Part shown: piece by piece, positions 52,441 through 61,224 of the stretch | Numbering within the stretch: the stretch's first letter is position 1 | How the letters are laid out: each line of letters starts with the position of its first letter | Notes under the pieces: generated by a model | What the model saw: the letters and a program-made list of their open reading frames with translations, nothing else | The model's database searches: none | Told to the model about the DNA's origin: nothing | Source: an uncultured Eubacteriales bacterium | GTDB taxonomy: Bacteria; Bacillota; Clostridia; Oscillospirales; CAG-272 | Assembly (NCBI GenBank): GCA_934446365.1 | Contig: CAKSDZ010000001.1 | Coordinates: 124,001-188,000 of the forward strand | Direction of reading: 5' to 3' | Length of the DNA stretch: 64,000 nt | Translations under genes and position numbers: made by a program

Positions 52441-53517
52441 TTATGGTGTATAATCATAAATAAGATTAAAATAATAATCATTTGAGTGAGAGGCAAATTG
52501 CGTATTAAGAGATACTCCAATTTCTCCTGTTACTAAATTCCAACCGAAAGATGGTGTAATATCCAGTGCAGAATATGTGTGAACATATCGTAGATAAGTA
52601 CCTACGGCTGTCGATATATTATATTGAGTAATGCGCGCACGTGCACGTATATAAATTTGTGTATAGGTTAATTTATAAACGGCCACACCGTCATGATAGT
52701 GATTTTCATCTAATTTCCAAGTGTAATACACTCCGGATGATGCTACTGTTAGATCTTGTAATGTTTTTCTTGCGATTTCAGAAGTTACTTGGTTACCATT
52801 AGGATCGATTGCTGTATAATATTTTGAAGAAGAATATGCGTCAGTAGCATTAAGTGTATCCCAAGTACACGCAGGTACTGCGATGGACATGGCGTCGGTT
52901 TTTCGTTGTTTCGGCATAATCAGCCATTCATACCAAGTGTGGAAGTAATACCAGCCCTTTTGACCGTTCATAGAAGAGGGATCGATATATACACTCGAAA
53001 CGGTCATTCTCAGATAACCGTCGGACGATGTCCAGTTGCCCCAGCCGTCGTTGTCGCCGGATGCTGTTGCAATCGCATTTTGCTGCGCTTCCATGGCGGA
53101 AAGGCAATCCTCTTCGCTGATAACCGAGGTGGTGCCGTCTTCATTGGCTTTCATATAAACGACCTGAATTTGAAAACTGACGGCATCTTCCATCATGAGG
53201 TCGATGTCTTCCGGCGCCATTCCGGCAATCGTCTCTTCATGATAGCCGAGCGTTCTCAGGATTTCGACGTTTTTTTCATGTTCTGTCAGCGTCTGTTTTT
53301 CAAGATTTCTTTTTAAGGATTTCAGTGCGGATTCGCTCATGGTGCTTTCTATGACGTCGGTTCTTTTTATGGTCGTCACATATTTTGTTTTAGTGACCTC
53401 AATGCCATTTTCGGAAAGGAATTCGTTATAGGATGCGCCGATGCTGAGAAAATTCAGGGAAAAGACACAGCAAACAAGCATCAATGCAGATAAGCTTTTT
53501 ACGATTTTGTTTTTCAT
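52441..53517 (-). CDS. Secreted protein of the duplicated cassette, copy A
   Basis: The 358-residue protein has a signal peptide (KSLSALMLVCCVFSLNFLSI, then GASYNEF). It shares with copy B the segments EKNVEILRTLGYHEETIAGM, the KGWYYFHTWYEWLIMP core and DAMSIAVPACTWDTLNATDAY. No catalytic motif or surface anchor is visible. The N-terminal third has slightly better codon use than the rest, whose AT content is high. It is first in its unit, 85 bases behind a short ORF with a near-perfect ribosome-binding site. Confidence 0.78.
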   Translation of the reverse strand: MKNKIVKSLSALMLVCCVFSLNFLSIGASYNEFLSENGIEVTKTKYVTTIKRTDVIESTMSESALKSLKRNLEKQTLTEHEKNVEILRTLGYHEETIAGMAPEDIDLMMEDAVSFQIQVVYMKANEDGTTSVISEEDCLSAMEAQQNAIATASGDNDGWGNWTSSDGYLRMTVSSVYIDPSSMNGQKGWYYFHTWYEWLIMPKQRKTDAMSIAVPACTWDTLNATDAYSSSKYYTAIDPNGNQVTSEIARKTLQDLTVASSGVYYTWKLDENHYHDGVAVYKLTYTQIYIRARARITQYNISTAVGTYLRYVHTYSALDITPSFGWNLVTGEIGVSLNTQFASHSNDYYFNLIYDYTP

Positions 53518-53601
53518 ATTGCAATCCTTTCATTATCATTATAGTGTGAAATTCGATTTTTTGTTACCGGCACATGAGAGGATATAAATGCTCATGTGCC
53601 G

Positions 53602-53631
53602 TTATATAACAATTTTAAGCGGATATGGCAT
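53602..53631 (-). CDS. Short conserved ORF in the cassette A leader, 9 residues
   Basis: Behind AAAGGAGG at seven bases distance, ATG 53631 opens MPYPLKIVI with TAA at 53602. A GGCACATGAG/CTCATGTGCC hairpin follows (about 53568-53600). The matching MSYLLKIVIPQ in copy B supports selection on the peptide or on the RNA. Confidence 0.45.
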   Translation of the reverse strand: MPYPLKIVI

Positions 53632-53776
53632 GGAAAATCCTCCTTTCTGTTAATATAATAACATATATTTCGTTTCAGAATGTTAATAAAATGTTAAAAT
53701 TACAGATTATTCCATAAAAATTGGAAATAAGCGAATTTTGACAAAAAAACAAACCCCCGCCGGACTTCGGCGGGGG
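53603..53776 (-). repeat. Duplicated intergenic block, copy A
   Basis: Counterpart of 52000-52173. It holds the terminator CCCCCGCCG/CGGCGGGGG (53754-53776, T-tract on the minus strand) of the zinc-ribbon gene, an AT-rich promoter region with TGTTATTATATTAA, and the short ORF. Confidence 0.8.
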
Positions 53777-53794
53777 GATAGCTTTTCAACTATA

Positions 53795-54070
53795 TTACTG
53801 TTGTTTCATTTCAGCATAGCAGTCACTGCAATAAACAGGTCTGTCGTTGCTGGGCTGGAAAGGAACCTTAGCTTCTTTTCCGCATCTTGCGCATGTGGTC
53901 GTGAAGAGCTCACGGGCGGGCTTGGACGCATTTTTCTTTGCGTCGCGGCAGGCCTTGCATCTCTGGGGCTCGTTCTGGAAGCCCTTTTCAGCATAGAATT
54001 CCTGTTCTCCGGCTGTGAAAACGAATTCCGCTCCGCAATCCTTGCATACCAATGTCTTGTCCTGATACAT
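53795..54070 (-). CDS. Zinc-ribbon protein (zf-trcl/CxxC family)
   Basis: The 91-residue protein has four CxxC pairs (CKDCGAEF, CKACRDAKK, CARCGKEAK, CSDCYAEM), enough for two zinc sites. This matches small Clostridial proteins with a probable-zinc-ribbon domain plus a C-terminal CxxC domain. Function unknown; nucleic-acid binding is likely. Confidence 0.87.
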   Translation of the reverse strand: MYQDKTLVCKDCGAEFVFTAGEQEFYAEKGFQNEPQRCKACRDAKKNASKPARELFTTTCARCGKEAKVPFQPSNDRPVYCSDCYAEMKQQ

Positions 54071-54238
54071 GTGTGTTACCTCGCTTTGAATAAATGGTTA
54101 AATTTCGCCCCAAGCCGGATTCAGACCGACACCTTTGAAAACAACGCTCTTTGATTAAGCTATTTGGGCATGAACAAAACAAACTTAACGGATTAAATTT
54201 GCTTTTTATATAAATCCCCGCAGGGAAATATAACAGGT

Positions 54239-54799
54239 TTACGATAAAAGTTTCCGCAACTTTGCTTTGATTCGGTGAATAGCGTTGTCAATAGATTTTT
54301 TCGGCTTGGACAGGGTCACTGCCATATCCGTATAGGACATATTGCCGAGATAAAGGACGAATACGGATTTTTCAAACTCCGTGAGCATTCCGTCGATTCT
54401 GCGATTCAGACTGCAAAGGGACTCTTTATTTAGGATAAGCTGCTCCGGCGTTACGGTATCGAACTCCTCTGGATCGGCATCCATATTGTCAAGGGATTCT
54501 GAGCTTTTATTTTCATGAAAGTATCGGATATAAGAGAGAATTCTATTGCGCAGGCAAACCTTTGCATAAGCGCCGAATGTAATATTTTTGGACGGCTCAT
54601 ATGCTATGGCGGCATTGTAGAGCGCGATGGCTGCCTCCTGCTTGATGTCGTCGTATTCGGTTTCGGCAAGAGAAAAACGTTTACAGTATGCTTTTGCCGT
54701 GCTTTCAATCAGCGGTGTATAAAGCCGATACATCGCATCAAAAGAAAGAGATTTTCCGTTTTTGACATCCTCCAGCAGACGATCGATATCTTGATTCAC
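54239..54799 (-). CDS. Sigma-70 family RNA polymerase sigma factor
   Basis: The 186-residue protein has region 2 (LIESTAKAYCKRF ... YDDIKQEAAIALYNA ... FGAYAKVCLRNRILSYIR) and region 4 (SLNRRIDGMLTEFEKSVFVL, YTDMAVTLSKPKKSIDNAI). Its size and region 2 resemble SigH-like factors. No anti-sigma gene is adjacent. Its regulon is unknown; SigH-like factors often act in competence or early sporulation. Confidence 0.9.
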   Translation of the reverse strand: MNQDIDRLLEDVKNGKSLSFDAMYRLYTPLIESTAKAYCKRFSLAETEYDDIKQEAAIALYNAAIAYEPSKNITFGAYAKVCLRNRILSYIRYFHENKSSESLDNMDADPEEFDTVTPEQLILNKESLCSLNRRIDGMLTEFEKSVFVLYLGNMSYTDMAVTLSKPKKSIDNAIHRIKAKLRKLLS

Positions 54800-54952
54800 T
54801 GGATCACAACTTTCAAAATATAATGCTGATTTCTATACGAAACCATTATACCATAAAATTGCAATCTGTCAAGTAAAAAAAACAAGAAAGTTCATATAAA
54901 TTACGAAAATTTCAATAAATTTTAAGCGATTTTACAGCAATTTATCCGAAAA

Positions 54953-57202
54953 TTATACGGTTTTCTTTTTTTTACGGCCGAAGAAGGTGAGTCTCAACGC
55001 ATTGCAGACTACAAACAGGGAGCTGACGCTCATTGCGGCGGCGGCGATCATGGGATTGAGCAGAAGCTCAAAAGCCGGATACAACACGCCCGCCGCGACG
55101 GGGATTCCAAGCACATTATAGAAAAACGCCCAAAAGAGGTTTTCCTTGATGTTTTTCATGACGGCGCGGGAAAGCTCTATGGCGTCCGCGACAGAGGACA
55201 GTCGCCCGCCGACGAGCACGCAGTCGGCCGTTTCCTTGGCGATCTCCGTGCCGGCACCGATGGCGATCGAGGTGCTGGCGAGGGCGAGCGCCGGTGCGTC
55301 GTTGATGCCGTCTCCGACCATGACGGTGACATGCTCCGCGGAAAGCTCGCGGATTTCACGTTCCTTGCCGGTGGGGAGAAGTCCCGCGCGGATTTCCTCG
55401 ATTCCCGTTTCCTTGGCGACGGTCTGCGCCGCGGATTCGCTGTCGCCGGTGAGCATCATGACCTTACAGCCCAAAGCCTTCAATCGGCTTATCGCTTCGC
55501 GGCTGTCCGATTTGATTTTGTCCGCCGCAAAGATCACGCCGACGGTCTTTCCGTCATAGGCGACGGCGATCGCCGTTTCTCCCGTGTCCTTATGCGACAG
55601 AATGATCCGCTCCGCTTCCGTCGCATCGATTCCGTTTTCCGTAAGGAAATTCGGCTTGCCGACGTATGCCGGTTTGCCGTCGATGCTGCCGGAGATCCCG
55701 CGTCCGGCGAACGATTTGAAATCGTCGACTGCGGCGGGGGCGATGTTCAGCTCTTCGGCTTTGGCAATCACCGCACCGGAAAGCGGATGCTCGGAGCTTT
55801 TTTCAAGACCGGCCGCGACGGAAAAGAGCATTTTTTCGTCGCCGCCTGTCGCCGCAAAGTCGGATACGGAGGGTGTTCCGTCCGTGATGGTGCCGGTTTT
55901 GTCGAGCAGAACATATTCCGCACGGCCGAGCGTTTCCAGCGCCTCGCCGGTTTTAATCAGCACGCCGAGGGACGCGCCCCGTCCGGTTCCGACCGTGATG
56001 GCGACGGGGGTGGCAAGTCCGAGCGCACACGGGCAGGAGATGACGAGCACGGATACCGCACAGCGGATTGCGTGTTCGGTGCTGTCGCCGAAAATGAGCC
56101 AAACCGCCAGCGTGAGCAGGGAAAGGCCGATGACAATCGGGACAAAGATGCCCGATATTTTGTCGGCGAGCCTTGCGACCGGCGCCTTGGTAGCGCCGGC
56201 GTCGGAAACGAGCCTTACGATTTGAGAGAGCGTCGTGTCCTCGCCGACCTTTTCCGCTCTCACGTGCAGGACGCCGCCGGTTACAATCGAGCCGCTGATG
56301 ATGGAATCGCCGACGGATTTGAGCACGGGAATGCTCTCTCCCGTGAGAGAGGATTCGTCCACAGATGCTTCTCCGTAGACGATTTCCGCATCGACGGGGG
56401 CGGTGCCGCCCGGTCGGATGACGACGATGTCGCCGACCTTGATTTCGGCGGTCGGAATCGTTTTTTCCTCGCCGTTTTCAAGAATGACCGATTCGGCGGG
56501 AGCAAGCTCCATGAGCATTTTGACGGCTCCCGTCGTCTTTCTTCTTGCCCGCGCTTCGAGCGATTTGCCGACGGTGATAAGGGTGGGAATCATAGCCGCG
56601 GATTCAAAATACAGGTTCTCCATATAAGCGTGTGCGGCCTCCGGATCGGTATCGATATTGAGAACGATGAGAACGAAAGTGGCCAGTCCGTAGAGGAAGG
56701 ACGCGCCGGCGCCGATGGAGATGAGCGTATCCATGTTGGGGGCGCGGCGGATGATCGCGGCGACGCCTCCGGTAAAATATTTCCGGTTGATAATCATGAC
56801 CGCCGCCGCCAGCACCATCTGAATGCCCGCCGAAATCACGATGCCGTGTCCGGAGAGGAAAGCGGGCATGGGAATCCCAAGCATGTGTCCCATCGAAAAA
56901 TACATGAGAATCACCGTGAGCAGAATCGAGCTTATCAGTCGGGCGGCGGTGTATTCGCTTTTCGGTTCTTCGTAGGTGAGCGGCCGGTTTTCCATCACCT
57001 TTGTGGGATAGCCGGCGGCGGTGACGGCCTCGCAGATTTTTTCTTCGTTCAAAGCGTCTTCCTCATAGGAGACGCTCATCTCGCCCGCAAGCAGGCTGAC
57101 GGAGACTTCCTCTACGCCGGAAAGCGTCCGCACACAGCGTTCTACCGCGGCGGAGCATGCGGAGCATGCCATATCGGAAACCTTAAATCTTTTTTTCGTC
57201 AT
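54953..57202 (-). CDS. copA: Copper-translocating P-type ATPase CopA
   Basis: The 749-residue P1B ATPase has one N-terminal HMA domain with the metal site MACSACSAA, eight membrane helices, the CPC motif in ISCPCALGLATP, the phosphorylation site LLDKTGTITDGTP, the HP motif in EKSSEHPLSGAV and GDGINDAPALA. It exports Cu+ from the cytoplasm. It follows copZ by 27 bases. Confidence 0.95.
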   Translation of the reverse strand: MTKKRFKVSDMACSACSAAVERCVRTLSGVEEVSVSLLAGEMSVSYEEDALNEEKICEAVTAAGYPTKVMENRPLTYEEPKSEYTAARLISSILLTVILMYFSMGHMLGIPMPAFLSGHGIVISAGIQMVLAAAVMIINRKYFTGGVAAIIRRAPNMDTLISIGAGASFLYGLATFVLIVLNIDTDPEAAHAYMENLYFESAAMIPTLITVGKSLEARARRKTTGAVKMLMELAPAESVILENGEEKTIPTAEIKVGDIVVIRPGGTAPVDAEIVYGEASVDESSLTGESIPVLKSVGDSIISGSIVTGGVLHVRAEKVGEDTTLSQIVRLVSDAGATKAPVARLADKISGIFVPIVIGLSLLTLAVWLIFGDSTEHAIRCAVSVLVISCPCALGLATPVAITVGTGRGASLGVLIKTGEALETLGRAEYVLLDKTGTITDGTPSVSDFAATGGDEKMLFSVAAGLEKSSEHPLSGAVIAKAEELNIAPAAVDDFKSFAGRGISGSIDGKPAYVGKPNFLTENGIDATEAERIILSHKDTGETAIAVAYDGKTVGVIFAADKIKSDSREAISRLKALGCKVMMLTGDSESAAQTVAKETGIEEIRAGLLPTGKEREIRELSAEHVTVMVGDGINDAPALALASTSIAIGAGTEIAKETADCVLVGGRLSSVADAIELSRAVMKNIKENLFWAFFYNVLGIPVAAGVLYPAFELLLNPMIAAAAMSVSSLFVVCNALRLTFFGRKKKKTV

Positions 57203-57229
57203 GGGTTTGACTGTCCTTTCCGTTTCCGT

Positions 57230-57445
57230 TCAGACGGACTGCACCGACGCGGGAAAGCCTGCCGCTGTGACGGCTTGCGCGATTGTCTCCGCCGTGACGG
57301 TATTTTCATCGAATTCCACGGTGAGCGTGCCTGCCGAAAGATCGACATCCGCTTTTTTGACACCGGCAAGCGAGGACGCTTTCGTGCTTACCTTGGAAGC
57401 GCAGTGCTTGCAGGCCATTCCCGTTACTTTGAAGGTTTTTTTCAT
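57230..57445 (-). CDS. copZ: Copper chaperone CopZ
   Basis: The 71-residue HMA-domain protein has the MACKHCASKV metal-binding site and delivers Cu+ to CopA, encoded directly downstream. The length is normal. Confidence 0.93.
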   Translation of the reverse strand: MKKTFKVTGMACKHCASKVSTKASSLAGVKKADVDLSAGTLTVEFDENTVTAETIAQAVTAAGFPASVQSV

Positions 57446-57494
57446 AAAAACTCCGTTCTGCCGCCGGAAGCGGCGTTTTTTTAATAAATATTGG

Positions 57495-57514
57495 GGATAA
57501 GAATATTATTATCC
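57495..57514. promoter_or_regulatory. Palindromic candidate operator of copZ-copA
   Basis: GGATAAGAATATTATTATCC is a near-perfect 20-base palindrome (GGATAA/TTATCC arms), located just after the expected transcription start. A second inverted repeat TACTA-N6-TAGTA (57515-57530) overlaps the -10. Either could bind a copper-responsive repressor. No regulator gene is adjacent. Confidence 0.5.
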
Positions 57515-57526
57515 TACTAATTCAAT

Positions 57527-57555
57527 AGTATATCATCCGTGGTAAAAAAAGTCAA
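57527..57555 (-). promoter_or_regulatory. Promoter of copZ-copA
   Basis: On the minus strand TTGACT (57555-57550) and TATACT (57532-57527), 17-base spacer. Confidence 0.85.
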
Positions 57556-59336
57556 CCTATAAAGATAAATATTCTGAACGCGGTATAAACGACAAAGGAA
57601 ACGAGGAAAGCAAAGGCGAGACAGCGCAGGAGAACATAAATCGCTTTTCCCGTTCCGAGCTCCTTGCGGATGGCGGAAAGCGTCGCCGCACAGGGCGCAT
57701 ACAGGAGGGAAAAGGCTGCGAGCGATGCGGCTCCTGCGGGAGACAGCACTGCGGCAAGCCCCTCCGGTATCAGGATTTCGATTGTCGATACGATTGATTC
57801 CTTGGCGAAAAAGCCCGCAGCAAGCGCAGATACGATCCGGCCGTCGCCAAGCCCGATAAGGGAAAAGAGCGGAGAGAAAAGTCTGCCGAATGCGGCGAGT
57901 ATGCTGTCGATGCCGCTCTCGGTGGGGATAAAGCCGGGGGAAACGGCGCTTAAAATATAGATGACGACGCAGGAAAGAAAGACGATTGTGCCGGCACGGA
58001 CGATAAAATCGCGCAGCTTGCTCCCGATCTCCCGCATGAGATTGTTCACTCTCGGCAGGCGGTATTTCGGAAGCTCGATGGTGAGCGGCGGCGCAGGCTT
58101 TCCCGATTTCGACTTGGTGTGAATCAGCGCGGAAACAACGGCAGCCGCGATGCCGAGAGAATAGATGAGAAATGCCGCAAGCGCCGCATGTTTTTCAAAG
58201 AATGCGGAAATAATCATAATGAAAACGGGAAAACGGGCGCTGCACGGGATGAACGGCAGGGAATAGATGGCGGTTTCCTTTTCCTCCGGCGCGAGCGTCG
58301 CGGTGGACATCACGGCGGGAACCGTGCAGCCGAAGCCGACAAGCATCGGAATAAAGGCTTTTCCCGAAAGGCCGAAAGGACGCAGGGTGCTGTCCATGAC
58401 GAAGGCGGCGCGCGCCATATAGCCGGAGTCCTCTAAAAGCGCCAGCAGCATAAAGAGAATGGCCGTCTGCGGCATGAAGGAGAGAACGGAGGCAACGCCG
58501 GAAAAGATGCCGTCTAAGACGAATCCGCGGATACTTTCCGGCACGCCGAGCCTTGTGAGCAGCTGGTGCAGCCCGTTCCCGAGGATGGAAAAGGCATCCT
58601 CCAGCCGGTCGGTGAGATAACTTCCGATGCTCGAAAAGGTGAGAAGAAAGATCACGAAAACAACCGCAAAAAAGAGGGGAATCCCCACGTACGGACGGCA
58701 TATGATTTTGTCGATTCGGTCGGTGAGAGCGTGCTTTTCACTTCTGCGTCTGACTGTTTTTCCCGTGATTTGCTTGATGATTGCGAATATTTCCTTGCTG
58801 TCCGCGCCGCAGCCGAAGGGACGGGCAGGCTCCGGCGGCGCTTCGCATATGCCGGAGATAAGCTCGCGGATTCCGAGGTCCCGTGCGGCGGAGATGGGAA
58901 AGACCGGAATGCCGAGCGCCTCGGCAAGCGCGGGAATGTCGATTCGGATTTCCTCTTTTTCCGCTTCGTCCATCATGTTCAGCGCCAGCACAACGCGAAC
59001 GCCCGCTTCAATCAGTTGAAGCGTCAGATAAAGGCTGCGGTCAAGATTGGTCGCGTCCGCAATGTCGATGATGACGTCATAATTTCCGCTTTTTATGTAT
59101 CGCTCGGCGACTTTTTCCTCATTCCCATAGGGCGAGAGGGAATAGCAGCCCGGCAGGTCTACGATATCGGCATCTGAATCTGCGAATCGCCGCATTCTTG
59201 CTTTTTTGGGTTCAAACGTCACGCCCGCTCGATTTCCGACGGCCTCACCGCTTTTCGTCAGCAGGTTGAAAAGCGTGGTTTTGCCGCAATTCGGATTACC
59301 GGCGAGCGCAATGGTGATTTTTTCGTGATTTCTCAT
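57552..59336 (-). CDS. feoB: Ferrous iron transporter FeoB
   Basis: The 594-residue protein has an N-terminal G domain (G1 GNPNCGKTTLFN, G3 DLPGCYSL, G4 NMMD) and a C-terminal membrane domain with two Gate segments (FIPCSARFPVFIMI and LYAPCAATLSAI, each with the conserved Cys). It imports Fe2+ across the membrane. The start is the ATG at 59336 behind GGAGATAT. The protein is shorter than E. coli FeoB but usual for this group. Confidence 0.94.
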   Translation of the reverse strand: MRNHEKITIALAGNPNCGKTTLFNLLTKSGEAVGNRAGVTFEPKKARMRRFADSDADIVDLPGCYSLSPYGNEEKVAERYIKSGNYDVIIDIADATNLDRSLYLTLQLIEAGVRVVLALNMMDEAEKEEIRIDIPALAEALGIPVFPISAARDLGIRELISGICEAPPEPARPFGCGADSKEIFAIIKQITGKTVRRRSEKHALTDRIDKIICRPYVGIPLFFAVVFVIFLLTFSSIGSYLTDRLEDAFSILGNGLHQLLTRLGVPESIRGFVLDGIFSGVASVLSFMPQTAILFMLLALLEDSGYMARAAFVMDSTLRPFGLSGKAFIPMLVGFGCTVPAVMSTATLAPEEKETAIYSLPFIPCSARFPVFIMIISAFFEKHAALAAFLIYSLGIAAAVVSALIHTKSKSGKPAPPLTIELPKYRLPRVNNLMREIGSKLRDFIVRAGTIVFLSCVVIYILSAVSPGFIPTESGIDSILAAFGRLFSPLFSLIGLGDGRIVSALAAGFFAKESIVSTIEILIPEGLAAVLSPAGAASLAAFSLLYAPCAATLSAIRKELGTGKAIYVLLRCLAFAFLVSFVVYTAFRIFIFIG

Positions 59337-59417
59337 TCTGATATCTCCGTATCCGTTAGGTGGAATCGCTTTTATTCCAAACGTATACGGAAAAGCGGAC
59401 AAATATGACCGTTCGGC

Positions 59418-59636
59418 TTATATTTTTTCCGCCGAAATTTCGGCTGCCGCTTTCGCCGAAAGTGCAAGCTTTGTCATGCCGGCGGTGAGGATCACCTTTT
59501 TGCCGCTGATAAGAAAAATCCGGATATCCGCGCCCTCAAATATGCCGAAAGCCTCGTAAAGACGGCGTCTGTCCGGCATGGCTTGGATGGCGGAAACGCG
59601 CAGGACATCCCCTTCGGAGAATTCGTATAACTTCAT
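59418..59636 (-). CDS. feoA: FeoA-domain protein
   Basis: The 72-residue SH3-like protein (FSEGDVLRVSAIQA, AFGIFEGADIRIF) works with FeoB in Fe2+ uptake. It precedes feoB by 81 bases on the same strand. The upstream AT-rich region shows a weak minus-strand promoter (TTGTCA/TATCAT, 18-base spacer) but no clear Fur or DtxR box. Confidence 0.85.
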   Translation of the reverse strand: MKLYEFSEGDVLRVSAIQAMPDRRRLYEAFGIFEGADIRIFLISGKKVILTAGMTKLALSAKAAAEISAEKI

Positions 59637-59705
59637 TCGGTTTGGCTCCTCTTGGCAAATATTTTGAAGATAAGGAAAAAATCATGATAAAAATATCAAA
59701 AAAAT

Positions 59706-59734
59706 CTTGACAAACTAAATTTGTGTGGTTATAC
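59706..59734 (+). promoter_or_regulatory. Promoter of tRNA-Gln
   Basis: TTGACA (59706-59711) and TATACT (59729-59734), 17-base spacer. Confidence 0.88.
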
Positions 59735-59798
59735 TATTATACGTTCCGGCGCGAATCCTGCCAATGCTCGCAGGGTGGTTTTGCCGGATAAGAAATGA

Positions 59799-59874
59799 TG
59801 CGGCATCGCCAAGCGGTAAGGCAACGGACTCTGACTCCGTCATTACCTAGGTTCGAATCCTAGTGCCGCAGCCA
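59799..59874 (+). tRNA. tRNA-Gln (anticodon CTG)
   Basis: A 76-base cloverleaf: acceptor TGCGGCA/TGCCGCA, anticodon arm ACGGA-CTCTGAC-TCCGT with anticodon CTG (reads CAG), T-arm CTAGG-TTCGAAT-CCTAG. CCA is encoded. Confidence 0.95.
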
Positions 59875-59902
59875 TGGCGTCGATGATAAAAAGATGCCAT
59901 CC

Positions 59903-59928
59903 AAAAACGCAGGTTTTCCTGCGTTTTT
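59903..59928 (+). terminator. Terminator of tRNA-Gln
   Basis: AAAAACGCAGG (59903-59913), loop TTTT, CCTGCGTTTTT (59918-59928). Confidence 0.93.
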
Positions 59929-59939
59929 TTATTGTTCTG

Positions 59940-60300
59940 ATGTATGTGCGGCTGAATTAAATGCTCGAACCTTACTGTGAGGAGAACTGTCGGGAGCCGC
60001 TTTTGGTTTTATTTTTGGCGGCATGATTGACTGCCGTATTGGCGCTTATCAAAATGAGCTGCTGGAAAAGCATTTGGCTAAGGTAGGAAAATGGATACCA
60101 TTAAATGCGGTGGGCGATATGCTTTTTCAGAGCATGTGCGGAACATGGGCACGACGCTTTTTGAGAGAGAGACGTATTCGGAGATGTACGGATATTTCGG
60201 TCATCCGAAGACTTTTGTCGCGGAGAAGAGATTCCGTTTGAGATGGCTATTCGTATTTGCCGGCGCCGTTTCAGTTTTGATTAAAAAGAGATGCGCCGTA
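59940..60300 (+). other. Region with overlapping small ORFs, possible gene remnant
   Basis: Two overlapping plus-strand frames (60023-60241 and 60091-60420) give unrecognised peptides, MIDCRIGAYQNELLEKHLAK in one frame and EHVRNMGTTLFERETYSEMY in the other. Both look more protein-like locally than random, and switching frame near 60095 would join them, so a decayed gene with a frameshift is plausible. The second frame runs through the coaX promoter and start, which argues against it being a real gene as written. Confidence 0.35.
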
Positions 60301-60301
60301 C

Positions 60302-60331
60302 TTGACAAGAGACGGCGTTTTGTGGTAATAT
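60302..60331 (+). promoter_or_regulatory. Promoter of coaX
   Basis: TTGACA (60302-60307) and TAATAT (60326-60331), 18-base spacer. Confidence 0.7.
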
Positions 60332-60367
60332 ATCAAACAAGCATTTTTGTACGAAAGGAAGAGGCGT

Positions 60368-61141
60368 ATGCTGCTTGCGGTGGATATCGGAAATTCCAGT
60401 ATCGATCTCGGTGTTTTTGACGGCAGCGGGGCTTTGCTGATGAAGAGCAAGATGTCCGCGGTTAGGACGAAATGCACCGACGAATACGCCGTTATTTTAA
60501 GCGGCATTCTGACGCTTCACGGCATCGGAACGGATCGGATTACGGAGGGGATTATATCCTCTGTGGTTCCTCCCTTGACGGCGACGGTTTCCTCGGCGAT
60601 CAATAAGCTCTTCGGCTTTGTGCCGATTGAGGTGGGACCCGGAATCAAAACCGGCCTTAACATCAGGATTGACAGTCAAGCCCAGCTGGGCGCGGACCTT
60701 GTTGCCAATTCCGTTGCGGCGATATCCCGGTTTCCGCTTCCGCTTATCATCGTCGATATAGGGACGGCGACGACCTTTACCGCCATCAACTGCGAGGGCG
60801 TTCTGGAAGGCGTGATTATTTCTCCGGGGATCAGGATGTCTCTTGACGCGCTTGCCGCGGATGCCTCCGAGCTTCCCGACGTTTCGATTTCCTTGCCGAA
60901 GCGGTTTATTGCGAAAAACACGAACGATTCCATGAATGTGGGCGTGATATACGGACATGCGTTCATGATCGACGGTTTTATCGATAGATTGGGCGGGGAA
61001 TTGAAGGGAGAGCCGCTTTCCGTTGTGGTGACCGGAGGTCTTGCCGATACGGTGCTCCCGTTCTGTTCTCACAAGATGGAATATGTGCCGGAGCTTACGC
61101 TATCCGGTCTTAGGCTCTTGTATCTAAAAAATAAGAAATGA
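60368..61141 (+). CDS. coaX: Type III pantothenate kinase
   Basis: The 257-residue ASKHA kinase has LAVDIGNSSIDLGVFD at the start, GADLVANSVAAI and IIVDIGTATTFTAIN. It catalyses the first step of coenzyme A synthesis. The ATG at 60368 follows GGAAGAGG. It is followed 83 bases later by an ECF S component that probably imports pantothenate. Confidence 0.95.
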   Translation: MLLAVDIGNSSIDLGVFDGSGALLMKSKMSAVRTKCTDEYAVILSGILTLHGIGTDRITEGIISSVVPPLTATVSSAINKLFGFVPIEVGPGIKTGLNIRIDSQAQLGADLVANSVAAISRFPLPLIIVDIGTATTFTAINCEGVLEGVIISPGIRMSLDALAADASELPDVSISLPKRFIAKNTNDSMNVGVIYGHAFMIDGFIDRLGGELKGEPLSVVVTGGLADTVLPFCSHKMEYVPELTLSGLRLLYLKNKK

Positions 61142-61224
61142 CGGCAGGCGCTATGGCGCCGCTTTCATAATAAATTTAAGCGTTGCACCCTTTATAAAGG
61201 GGCGACAGCGGAAAGAGAGTTTTT

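Noticed and set aside
55331..57484. 717-codon open frame on the plus strand opposite copA
   Set aside because: It is antisense to copA and copZ, which have every expected motif. The frame is kept open by the GC-rich codon pattern of the real genes.
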